6,306 nucleotides of DNA from NCBI GenBank assembly GCA_964386525.1, contig CAYLSO010000138.1, positions 1 through 6,306 on the forward strand. Reading direction: 5' to 3'. This document shows, one piece after another, positions 1-6,053 of the stretch. Under the pieces are notes generated by a model. The model worked only from the letters and a program-made list of their open reading frames with translations. It did no database searches and was not told the origin of the DNA. Positions within the stretch are counted from its first letter, which is position 1. Every line of letters begins with the position of its first letter. A program made the translations under genes and the position numbers. Origin of the DNA: CAYLSO01 sp964386525 (GTDB lineage: Bacteria > Eisenbacteria > RBG-16-71-46 > DASYSL01).

Positions 1-108
1 CACGCCCGCTCGCTCGAAGTTGCGGACCGCCGTGCGACGCAGGTCGTGGACGAGCCGTCCCGGGACGCCCGCACGCTCACAAGCACCCCGCCAAGTCATG
101 TGGAAGTG
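1..108 (-). pseudogene. Tyrosine recombinase (phage-type integrase) fragment, partial at left window edge
   Basis: Read on the minus strand with codon ends at multiples of three, this stretch encodes TWRGACERAGVPGRLV followed by HDLRRTAVRNFERAGV. That is the box II region of tyrosine recombinases: a helix with the W-ACERAGVPGR pattern, then the catalytic H-x-x-R within HDLRR. In the family this module cuts and rejoins DNA, and the catalytic Tyr lies about 30 residues further on, which here would be beyond position 1. Upstream, the frame stays open to a TAG at 187-189, but the residues before FHMTW (around 109-186) do not look like an integrase, and no start codon with a ribosome binding site is evident. 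The gene therefore seems to have lost its N-terminal part inside this window. It could instead be an intact gene with an upstream frameshift, although I see no integrase-like residues in the neighbouring frames. Family call is fairly confident; pseudogene status is inference. Confidence 0.7.
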
Positions 109-277
109 TAGACTGTGGGGCATCTCTCTTACTTGCCCAGAACACGACTGCAGACCCGGCGCCTCAACATGGGTACCAGTTATGGGCTACAGCGCACTGA
201 CTGACACTGACACCATCAGGCAGTGTACATGAGCGACCCCCGGCGTCCATCGGGCGTCACGGGCTGGCGCCCAGATC
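109..277. other. Unassigned spacer between integrase and CorA remnants
   Basis: About 170 bases that no recognisable gene explains. Base composition is visibly less GC-rich than the flanks. Around 198-218 there is a short run of CTGAC-type repeats (CACTGACTGACACTGACACC). The small open frames here have no convincing ribosome binding site or family resemblance. It probably contains the junction where the two truncated genes were brought together, but I cannot place an attachment core. Confidence 0.4.
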
Positions 278-758
278 ATGGCGCACCCAACGCGGACGCG
301 CCCTCGCACCCACGCCGAGCGGGCCGGGTTCGCCGCCGCCGACCTGGCCTTCATCGACGACCTGATCATCGAGAACAACCAGTGCTACAAGCAGGCGGAG
401 ATCTACTCGACGGTGTTCGCCGGCCTGACGGACGCGCGCGGCAACCTCGTCAACCACAACATGAACACGCTGCTCAAGAACCTCACGCTCATCAACGTCA
501 TCTTCCTGCCGCTCAACCTCCTGGCCAGCATCGGCGGCATGTCTGAGTTCAGCATGATGACGCGCGGCGTCGACTGGCGGATCGCCTACGCGCTGTCCTC
601 GTCGCCATGCTCGTCATCGCCTGGACCACCGCCCAGATCCTGCGGCGCATCGACTTCGGGGGCGGGGCCTCGATGCAATCCGCCGGCGGCCCGCCCGGCG
701 GCATCCCGCCGCGGCGCAAGCGCGGCCGCGGGGCGGCGCCGGCGCGGCGGGGAGGTAG
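278..758 (+). pseudogene. CorA-family Mg2+/divalent cation transporter, C-terminal remnant, N-truncated and frameshifted
   Basis: In the frame starting at 278 the product reads DLIIENNQCYKQAEIYS, then MNTLLKNLTLINVIFLPLN and SIGGMSEFSMMT. This is the stalk helix plus first membrane helix of CorA-type channels, which carry Mg2+ or related ions across the inner membrane. The family's GMN signature after TM1 is here GMS (residues 87-89). After WRIAYAL the frame breaks near 593-600. The second membrane helix, VLVAMLVIAWTTAQILRRIDF, continues in the frame of position 601, which fits loss of one base. That frame then runs to a stop at 934-936, overlapping the convergent gene. A further one-base shift in the GC-rich tail would end the protein at TAG 756-758, just before a terminator, so I place the end there. 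The roughly 230-residue N-terminal domain of a normal CorA is absent, and a stop at 230-232 closes the frame upstream. Family call is good. Whether the shift is mutation or assembly error is open; the missing N-terminus favours a true remnant. Confidence 0.72.
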
Positions 759-762
759 ACGC

Positions 763-797
763 GGGGCGGGGTCGCCAGCGGCCCCGCCCCTGGTTTT
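763..797 (+). terminator. Intrinsic terminator hairpin after the CorA remnant
   Basis: Left arm 763-774 (GGGGCGGGG plus TCG) pairs with 779-790 (CGG plus CCCCGCCCC), giving a 12-bp stem with one T-G wobble and a four-base CCAG loop. TTTT follows at 794-797. The T-run lies on the plus-strand 3' side, so it best serves the CorA side. The same stem sits about 25 bases past the stop of the convergent minus-strand gene and may also stop or stabilise that transcript, although no T-run follows in that direction. Confidence 0.75.
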
Positions 798-815
798 GCG
801 CTCTGCCGTCCGGTT

Positions 816-3662
816 CTACCGCACGACGGTGATGCGCCGGACGATCTCCTGCCCTTCCGCCGACAGCCTGGCCCAGCAGACCCCCGCCGGGGCGCTCGTT
901 CCGGTGTGGGTGCGGCCGTCCCAGCTCACGGCGTGACGCCCGGCATCCAGGTTCGCGTCGACGAGCTGACGCAGGCACCGCCCGCGCAGGTCGAAAATCT
1001 CGAGCCTCACCGCGCCGCACCGGGACAGCGTGAACTCGAGCGCCGTCGCGCCGCGCATCGGATTCGGCGTCGCGCCGCCGAAAGCCAGCTCGAAGCGTTC
1101 CACCGGCGCGTCCGGCACGTCCACCGGCGGCCGCGTATCCCAGACGAGGGTGTACGTGACGCCGAGGACGACGTAGTCGCCGGTCGATTGGCAGACGACC
1201 ACCGGGCACCAGCCGGAGACCGGCGGGGTGTAGACGGCCTGGACCACGCCGGGCCCCGTCGGCGCGGCCACGGCTGCGGCCTGGGAGCGACCCCAGACGC
1301 CCCCGGCCGTCGCGGGGAACACGTCCACCTCGAGGTCCGAGTCCCCCGCCTCCTTGTACGCCGTGAAGTAGTACTGCGTCCCCCCGACGAGAAACGCCTC
1401 GTACACGTCGGCCGCTTGCCCGGACGGCATGACCACGTGCTCCCAGCGCGATGGCATCGCGCCGCTCTCCCGGCCCCAGGAATCCGTCGCGCCGGCGTAG
1501 AAGTGGTGTCCCCCGCCCGCCGGTTCGTAGCAGACCGCGGCCGGATAGACCGTGGCCGGCGTACCGGCGAAGTTGCCCACGACGAAGTCCGTGAAATTCA
1601 GGCCGTAGCCGGAGCCGCCGACGAAGTGCGTGAACCCCGCGGTGCTGCCGCTGTAGTCGTCAAACACGTAGAGGTCGTAGTCGTCGCCGCTGGCGCGGGC
1701 CGCGACGCTCACGAGCCAGGCCTTGTCGAGGTGCGTCCGCGCGAACTGCATGCCGTCCGAGTTGGGATAGCCCAGCTCACCCCACGCCGGCGGCAGCTCC
1801 CGCTCCTGCGGCGCGTTGCGCGTCAGGACCTGCGGGCTCCAGACCCACTGCTGCTGCCAGAAGTTGTCGGTCTCGTTCGCCTCGGCCATGACGTCGCGGC
1901 AGTCGGCGAAGAGCGACACCGTGTGCCGGCCGCCGCGCACCTCCAGCGGGCCGATGTCGTAGCCCATCCACCACTGCGGTGTGAAGACGTCCGCGAAGAT
2001 CGTGGTCCAGCCGAAGCTCCCGTCCACCAGGCATTCCGTGTAGAACTCCGGTGCCGGATTGGGGCCGGCGACGTCGGTCTGATAGCTGAGCCACGTGTCG
2101 TTCGTGTTCCCGTCGAGGACGGGCGTGACGTGGACGTCGCCGGGCCCCGCGCCGGTCTGGTTGCGCGGCACGGCCGGGGCGTCCCAGCCCGGCGGGGCCG
2201 CCACCGCCACCAGGTTCGAGTAGCCGGTGGCCTGTCCGGCGTAGATGTCCGACCCGTTGCCGGTGGTGCGGGCATCGTCCCAGACCGCGATCGCGCCTCC
2301 GGTCCAGTCGGCGACCAGCTCCGGCCAGCGCTGGGTCCCCGTCGCCGTGCAGAAGGCCAGGCCGCCCTGGGGCCACGCCAGGCGGCCGTCCGCGGTGACG
2401 TGCTGGCCGTAGATGTCCACGCCCGTGCGCTGGTCCTCCCAGACCGCCACCGCCCCCGGGCCCCCGTCCGAGCAGAGGGATACCCGGTACTGCACCCCCG
2501 TGGCGTTGCACAGCCGGACCCCGGTGGAATCCCAGAGTCGGGTCCCCGCCCCGTCGACGTGCTGCGCGTAGATATCGTAGGAGGTCGTGAGCGCGTTGCG
2601 CTGGTCGGGCCAGGCGAAGATGGCGCCGTCGAGGCCGTCGGAGACGGCACCGGGCCTCCAGTTGTCGCCCTGCACGTAGTCCGCGATGCTCACCGGGATG
2701 CCGCCCACGCCCCATATCTCGGCCCCGAGGGGCCCGAGGCGCGAGGCCCAGATGTCGCCGTCAGCGTCGTAGCGCGCGTCACGCCACACCGCAATCACCC
2801 CGCCGTCGTCGTCAGCGACGAGTTTCGGGTGACCCTGCCAGCCCGTCGCCGCGCAGATGGGGTTGCCGTGGACGTCCCAGCCGCTCATCCGCTGCCCCGA
2901 TGAGAGCAGGTGGCTCCCAGAGACGTTCGCCTCGCCGGCGACCGTGTTGCTGTCCTGCCAGGCAATGTAGACCCCCCCGCCGCCGTCGGCGACGGCACAC
3001 GGGTAGCTGCTCAGCGTGGTAGCCAGGCTGACCCCGACGACGCCGCTCGCGGACCAGTTCAGGTCGAGTGAGCCGCTGCCGAGCACGTGCGCGGCGTAGA
3101 TGTCCCAGTCGGTCGTGGAGTACATCATGTCCCAGGTGACGACGCCGCCGTCGGCCCCATCGGAGACCAGGAAGGGATCGGCCTCGTGGTTAGTGTAGGG
3201 CGAGACCCGCAGGCCCGTGACCGGCCACCCGGAGACGATCGCGCCGGCGCCGGTCAGACGCTGCGCGTAGATGTCGAAATCCCCGTTGCGGTCCTCCTCC
3301 CAGACGATCATCGCCCCGCCCCCGGGCAGCGCCAGGATGGAAGGCACCTGCTGCTCGCCTGACGAGGCCGCCAGCCGGACCCCGCCGGCGGCCCACTGGG
3401 GCGCGCCCGTGGCGTCCAGGCGCTGCGCGTAGAGCTGCTGATTGGAGCCGAAGCTGTAGCTGCGCCACACCACGATGGCGCCCCCGGCGGCGTCGGCGCA
3501 GACGACGGGGAAGATCTGGTTGTTGGCTCCGGTGTAGACGGCAACGCCGTCGGTCGCCCAGTTGGCGAGGGCGGCCCCGGGCAGGACGAGCGCGAGCAGC
3601 GCCGCGGCCGCGAGCCGCACCGCGAGCCGCGGGCGCCGGCAGTTGCGGATGACGCGCGTCAT
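816..3662 (-). CDS. Large secreted beta-propeller-like repeat protein with CARDB, PPC-like and C-terminal FlgD-like Ig/sorting modules
   Basis: The 948-residue product is exported. Residues 1-33 form a signal peptide: basic start, AAAALLALVLPGAALA core, cleavage after ALA. Residues 34-479 hold eight diverged repeats of about 56 residues, each with a GGaivvW-D-R strand followed by DIYAQ and a G-x-x-W turn. The marker tryptophans are W66, W121, W177, W235, W293, W351, W408 and W461, as expected for propeller blades. Residues 483-600 resemble a CARDB adhesion domain (VTPVLDGNTN, then ADCRDVMAEANETDN). Residues 635-840 include DDYDLYVFDDYSGS and FTAYKEAGDSDLEVDVF, like PPC-type domains. Residues 860-948 match the FlgD/T9SS-type Ig module: PNPMRGATALEF, LEIFDLRGRCLRQL, GRHAVSWDGR, terminal VVR. 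The ATG follows AAAGGAGGTG with a good spacer and overlaps the stop of the upstream gene by ATGA. No catalytic motif is visible; a surface binding or adhesion role is inference. Confidence 0.88.
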   Translation of the reverse strand: MTRVIRNCRRPRLAVRLAAAALLALVLPGAALANWATDGVAVYTGANNQIFPVVCADAAGGAIVVWRSYSFGSNQQLYAQRLDATGAPQWAAGGVRLAASSGEQQVPSILALPGGGAMIVWEEDRNGDFDIYAQRLTGAGAIVSGWPVTGLRVSPYTNHEADPFLVSDGADGGVVTWDMMYSTTDWDIYAAHVLGSGSLDLNWSASGVVGVSLATTLSSYPCAVADGGGGVYIAWQDSNTVAGEANVSGSHLLSSGQRMSGWDVHGNPICAATGWQGHPKLVADDDGGVIAVWRDARYDADGDIWASRLGPLGAEIWGVGGIPVSIADYVQGDNWRPGAVSDGLDGAIFAWPDQRNALTTSYDIYAQHVDGAGTRLWDSTGVRLCNATGVQYRVSLCSDGGPGAVAVWEDQRTGVDIYGQHVTADGRLAWPQGGLAFCTATGTQRWPELVADWTGGAIAVWDDARTTGNGSDIYAGQATGYSNLVAVAAPPGWDAPAVPRNQTGAGPGDVHVTPVLDGNTNDTWLSYQTDVAGPNPAPEFYTECLVDGSFGWTTIFADVFTPQWWMGYDIGPLEVRGGRHTVSLFADCRDVMAEANETDNFWQQQWVWSPQVLTRNAPQERELPPAWGELGYPNSDGMQFARTHLDKAWLVSVAARASGDDYDLYVFDDYSGSTAGFTHFVGGSGYGLNFTDFVVGNFAGTPATVYPAAVCYEPAGGGHHFYAGATDSWGRESGAMPSRWEHVVMPSGQAADVYEAFLVGGTQYYFTAYKEAGDSDLEVDVFPATAGGVWGRSQAAAVAAPTGPGVVQAVYTPPVSGWCPVVVCQSTGDYVVLGVTYTLVWDTRPPVDVPDAPVERFELAFGGATPNPMRGATALEFTLSRCGAVRLEIFDLRGRCLRQLVDANLDAGRHAVSWDGRTHTGTSAPAGVCWARLSAEGQEIVRRITVVR
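3659..3662 (-). promoter_or_regulatory. ATGA stop-start overlap coupling the two operon genes
   Basis: On the minus strand the start ATG of the large secreted protein (3662-3660) and the stop TGA of the coiled-coil gene (3661-3659) share two bases. The AAAGGAGGTG ribosome binding site lies inside the end of the upstream coding region. This arrangement usually means terminating ribosomes restart on the second gene, keeping the two products in a set ratio. Confidence 0.85.
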
Positions 3663-4150
3663 GGCCGCACCTCCTTTCCCGGCGTCGCCTTTTCCATCGG
3701 CATGTCGATGGCGGGACCGATGGCGGCCGGGGCCTCACAGAGCTGTCGCGCGGCCCGCGTCGCGTCATTGGCCAGGGCCTCGTAACCCCGGGCGCGGGCG
3801 AACCGGGCGAGCGTCTCGAGGAAGCAGAGCCGCGTCTCGAGCTTCACGCTCTCGACATCCCGCTGCAGGGCCGTGAGCTGCGGCCCCGGCCGCAGCCCCT
3901 GAGCCTGCTTCGTCAGCTCTGCGATGCGCCGGCGGCCTTCCTCCTGGATCTCCTGCAGCTGGCGCAGGTCGGTCCGGGCGGCGAGCCAGCCCGGCGAGGC
4001 CGGCTCGGTCGCCGACGGAACCCGATCCGCGGGCGTCCGGATCTCCTTGACTTGGAGGGTCGGCGGCGTGGCTGACCCCTCCGCGATGGCGGTGCCTGAC
4101 CACCCGAGCAGGACTCCGGCGGCCAGCGTGGCGATGGTGCGGCGATTCAT
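3659..4150 (-). CDS. Exported alpha-helical / coiled-coil protein of unknown function
   Basis: The 163-residue product begins MNRRTIATLAAGVLLGW with a likely signal peptide ending at AIA (residue 23), so it should act in the periplasm or outside. Residues 30-56 are Pro/Thr-rich and probably a flexible linker. Residues 57-125 are rich in Leu, Arg, Glu and Gln in heptad-like order (LRQLQEIQEEGRRRIAELTK, then QRDVESVKLETRLCFLETL), which suggests a coiled coil or helical hairpin. Cys109 and Cys138 could pair. I do not recognise a named family. I chose the start at 4150 over the upstream ATG at 4339 because AAGGGAGG sits five bases before it, the signal peptide starts there, and the extra 63 residues of the longer form are Pro/Arg-rich and non-coding in character. 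It is the first gene of a two-gene operon, overlapping the 948-residue secreted protein by ATGA. It may be a chaperone, anchor or partner of that protein; this is inference from context only. Confidence 0.82.
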   Translation of the reverse strand: MNRRTIATLAAGVLLGWSGTAIAEGSATPPTLQVKEIRTPADRVPSATEPASPGWLAARTDLRQLQEIQEEGRRRIAELTKQAQGLRPGPQLTALQRDVESVKLETRLCFLETLARFARARGYEALANDATRAARQLCEAPAAIGPAIDMPMEKATPGKEVRP

Positions 4151-4155
4151 GGCAG

Positions 4156-4163
4156 CCTCCCTT
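4156..4163 (-). promoter_or_regulatory. Ribosome binding site fixing the start of the coiled-coil gene
   Basis: Minus-strand AAGGGAGG lies five bases before the ATG at 4150-4148. The in-frame ATG at 4339 has no comparable site, so this decides the start. I see no convincing -10/-35 pair upstream and do not annotate a promoter for this operon. Confidence 0.75.
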
Positions 4164-4500
4164 GGCTCTCGCGAGCAGGAAGAGCGGACCCAGGCGGTGG
4201 GTAGAATCGAGGGCCGCATGGCCTGTACCTCGAGGGGCGGCCGAAGGGACCGGCCGCATCCTGGGGGAGCGGGAACTCGTGCCGTGGTGCGCGGCCGCGG
4301 GCCGGGCGGCGGGAGTGGAAAGGGGTTGGCGACATGCACTCGAGAAGAACGGCCGGCGGCGGCGAGAGAATCGGGAGCTCCCCCACCGGCCGGAGAGTGT
4401 AGACCCGGGGCGGGGGCCGGGCAAGGGAAGAACCACGATCGGGCCTACCCCCGGGGAGACCTATCGCCGTCCGGGAGACCTATCGCCCCCCGGCCCGCCC
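4164..4500. other. Long GC-rich leader / intergenic region upstream of the two-gene operon
   Basis: About 340 bases with no supported gene. Open frames crossing it are Arg/Pro/Gly-rich artefacts of high GC. It must hold the promoter of the minus-strand operon, but only weak -10-like matches occur (for example minus-strand GATTCT near 4203-4208) with no matching -35. The far end carries the direct repeat described separately. Confidence 0.45.
4454..4487. repeat. Two direct copies of GGGAGACCTATCGCC, 19-bp period
   Basis: Identical 15-base units occupy 4454-4468 and 4473-4487, separated by four bases, so they lie on the same helix face about two turns apart. They sit just past the stop codon of the MacB-like remnant and upstream of the operon. 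They could be a binding site for a regulator, or simply a short tandem duplication; nothing else in the sequence decides between these. Confidence 0.6.
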
Positions 4501-4590
4501 CTACTCGTAACGCAGCGCTTCGATAGGATTGAGCCCTGCCGCCCGCCGCGCCGGCCAGACGCCGAAGAGCACGCCGACGCCGCCGCGCAG
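4501..4590 (-). pseudogene. MacB/FtsX-type ABC transporter permease, C-terminal remnant
   Basis: The minus strand ends with GVGVLFGVWPARRAA, GLNPIEALRYE and TAG (stop at 4503-4501). This is the hallmark tail of MacB-type permeases: the cytoplasmic end of the last membrane helix, then PARRAA and PIEALRYE. Such proteins form the membrane part of ABC exporters or mechanotransmission complexes that move macrolides, lipoproteins or peptides. Only about 27 family-like residues remain. Further upstream on the minus strand (above 4590) the sequence no longer looks like a permease and instead matches another protein on the opposite strand. The rest of the gene, several hundred residues, is missing. 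Family identification is strong despite the short length because the tail is so characteristic. Confidence 0.75.
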
Positions 4591-4776
4591 TTCGACAGAA
4601 TAGAGGGCACGAATCTAGAATACACGGTCAACGCCGCCGCCGAGGTCGTCCTGGCCGACGGGCGCTACTACGCCTGCGATCAGGGCGTGTGGTACGTCGC
4701 GGACAGCCCCGATGGCCCGCGGAGCATGAGTGAGACGCGGCCTATCGGCGTGGACGACATCCCGCCGAGCTGCCCT
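4591..4776 (+). pseudogene. Fragment of a conserved YYAC-GVWYVA-type protein of unknown function
   Basis: In the frame of 4591 the plus strand reads FDRIEGTNLEYTVNAAAEVV, LADGRYYACDQGVWYVADSP, DGP and, slightly later, GVDDIPPSCP. From memory of homologues, this order (TNLxYxVN, dGxYYaC-xGVWyvA-sPxGP, then IPPSCP) is the repeated core of a widespread family of larger bacterial proteins, sometimes labelled carbohydrate-binding, where the segment is normally followed by a YNVxYVYVYD-like stretch. Here that continuation is absent after CP at 4776. An open frame runs through it from 4162 to 5037, but the parts on either side do not resemble the family, so this is a decayed piece rather than an intact gene. 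It abuts the oppositely oriented MacB tail with essentially no gap. The function of the parent family is not known to me. Confidence 0.65.
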
Positions 4777-5276
4777 CAGGGCTACCACGTCCCAGCGGAG
4801 GCCAGTTGCTTCATCTCATCGGCTACAGGAACAGCACGGAATCCCACTCCCTGGAACGGAACGGGACTCCCTCCAAACAGAACGCCCCAAGGCCTCCAAC
4901 TCCCTGGGGCGCGCTGCATTGCGTTGTCGCGACATCACTTCGTGGGATCGGCGCGAAATCAGTGTCGAACGCCTTTCGAGACCGTCCAGTTCAACCGTTC
5001 CTGCACCTCTCCAAGTCGGCACAGCATAGCCGGTTAGAAGGCATTACCGCAGGCGCCGCGGCGACGGGCGCCCCATCTCTCCCACGCCTCCCAGCCTCCC
5101 TCCTGCACAGTCAGGATCTCAACTTATCCGAAGGTCAATAGGCACGGCGAATCCGCTCCCCCGCTCTCTCTCCGCGGAATCCGATCGGACACCCTTTGGC
5201 CACGAGATCGCACCGGCCGAAGCGGCGGCACTCACGCACGCAGATCTTCAGAGCATCCAGAGCCGTTCAAACGCCA
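4777..5276. other. About 500 bases with no recognisable gene
   Basis: Composition is more AT-rich than the intact genes. The open frames present on both strands are short, and I see neither ribosome binding sites nor family motifs. Small local symmetry occurs (for example TCCGATCGGA near 5182-5191, and CCCCA/TGGGG arms around 4884-4908), but nothing that builds a clear RNA or mobile element end. Together with the two fragments to its left it looks like decayed DNA. Confidence 0.45.
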
Positions 5277-5303
5277 CGGCCCCCTGCAACCCGCAGGGGG
5301 CCG
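5277..5303 (-). terminator. Hairpin terminator of the lipoprotein gene
   Basis: CGGCCCCCTGC (5277-5287) pairs perfectly with GCAGGGGGCCG (5293-5303), giving an 11-bp stem with a five-base loop. It begins about 35 bases past the minus-strand stop at 5339. Reading on the minus strand, TGGCGTTTG follows, so the T-run is weak, but the very stable stem and its placement support transcription termination or 3' end protection. Confidence 0.7.
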
Positions 5304-5338
5304 CACCGTCCTGGACCGAGAGGAAGGCCGCAGCCGGC

Positions 5339-5770
5339 TTACTTGAGTGTCTTGACGACTCCGTCCCAGAGGCCCATGGCGCCCTTGGTGGCGTCGGGCG
5401 GGAGCTGCGAAGTCCCGGCGGCGGCCTTGAGCGCGCCGCCCATGGCGTCGAGGTTCTCCTTGGAGAGGTTCTTCTCCTTCAGCACCTGCGCCAGTTCCAC
5501 GCCCCCCTGCGGCATGGGGATCTCGCACACCTTGGCGACCTCGTTGGTGAACCCGCGAGAGATCATGTTCATGTCGTCCGCGCTGAGGCTCTTGCTCAAC
5601 ATCTCATCGGCCGACATGGCGGTGGTCCAGTTCGACATGAACTTCGTCAGGCCATCGATGCCCCCCATCTTGGTCAGCATATTGGTGTCCATCGTGTCCT
5701 TGCAGCCCCCGACTCCGAGGGCCAAAGACACGGCGAGCGCCAGGACGGCGACATTCCACAGAAGCTTCAT
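5339..5770 (-). CDS. Lipoprotein with truncated-haemoglobin-like domain
   Basis: The 143-residue product starts MKLLWNVAVLALAVSLALG with lipobox VGGC, so Cys23 should be lipidated and the protein anchored on the outside of the inner membrane or on the outer membrane. The mature part follows the order of group 1 truncated haemoglobins: MLTKMGGIDGL (usually LYxxLGGxxai), FMSNWTTAMSADEMLSKSL (helix with Asp, usually f..v..Dprl..ff), FTNEVAKVCEIP, then LAQVLKEKNLSKENLDAM and GALKAAA (usually HaglgIt..dFdalv..l..al), and a final helix. The proximal haem His expected about five residues before the L-S pair appears to be Leu97, so haem binding is doubtful. A strong AAGGAGGAGGT site lies five bases before ATG. 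The gene is monocistronic, with its own promoter and hairpin terminator. The lipoprotein call is strong; the globin-like fold is an inference from pattern. Confidence 0.85.
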   Translation of the reverse strand: MKLLWNVAVLALAVSLALGVGGCKDTMDTNMLTKMGGIDGLTKFMSNWTTAMSADEMLSKSLSADDMNMISRGFTNEVAKVCEIPMPQGGVELAQVLKEKNLSKENLDAMGGALKAAAGTSQLPPDATKGAMGLWDGVVKTLK

Positions 5771-5805
5771 CCCGCACCTCCTCCTTGGGTTGGAAACCTC
5801 GGGTG

Positions 5806-5834
5806 CTTATAGCATCCCGGCTCGGCCTGGGCAA
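5806..5834 (-). promoter_or_regulatory. Sigma70-like promoter of the lipoprotein gene, extended -10
   Basis: On the minus strand, TTGCCC (5834-5829, four of six to consensus) and TATAAG (5811-5806, five of six) are separated by exactly 17 bases. The -10 is preceded by TGC, an extended -10 element. Transcription would start near 5799, leaving a leader of about 28 bases that carries the strong ribosome binding site. The local AT-rich patch stands out from GC-rich surroundings. Confidence 0.6.
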
Positions 5835-6053
5835 GCTCGACCATCGCCGGGCCGTCCCGCGCGCCCGGGCCCTCGGGGCCGCAGGCCCGCGCGCTCTGCG
5901 CCCCCCGGCACTCGCAAGCCGCCGCGGCAGATGCCTCCGCTCCCCCGCATACACCCGCACCGATCGGGGGCAAGCCTCGGCCGCCGCGCCTGGATGGACG
6001 GGATGGATCCCCCGGCTCGAAAGAACTCAAGATCGGTGGAGCTCAAACTCCGT

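Noticed and set aside
590..610. Programmed ribosomal frameshift in the CorA gene
   Set aside because: No X-XXY-YYZ slippery heptamer or A-rich slip site is present, and the gene already lacks its N-terminal domain.
1777..2715. Overlapping minus-strand open frames of 312 and 275 residues inside the large gene
   Set aside because: Low-complexity Arg/Gly/Pro or Ser/Thr/Arg composition; alternative-frame shadows of the repeat protein.
906..2903. 665-residue plus-strand open frame
   Set aside because: It is antisense to the secreted repeat protein, is Arg/Val/His-rich, lacks any domain or ribosome binding site, and is explained by high GC at third positions of the real gene.
4151..4339. N-terminal extension of the coiled-coil gene to the ATG at 4339
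   Set aside because: The added residues are Pro/Arg-rich with no ribosome binding site, and would bury the signal peptide that starts at 4150.
4162..5037. A single 291-residue plus-strand gene
   Set aside because: Only residues from 4591 to 4776 resemble a protein family; the 5' part is non-coding leader and antisense of the MacB tail, and the 3' part is unrecognisable.
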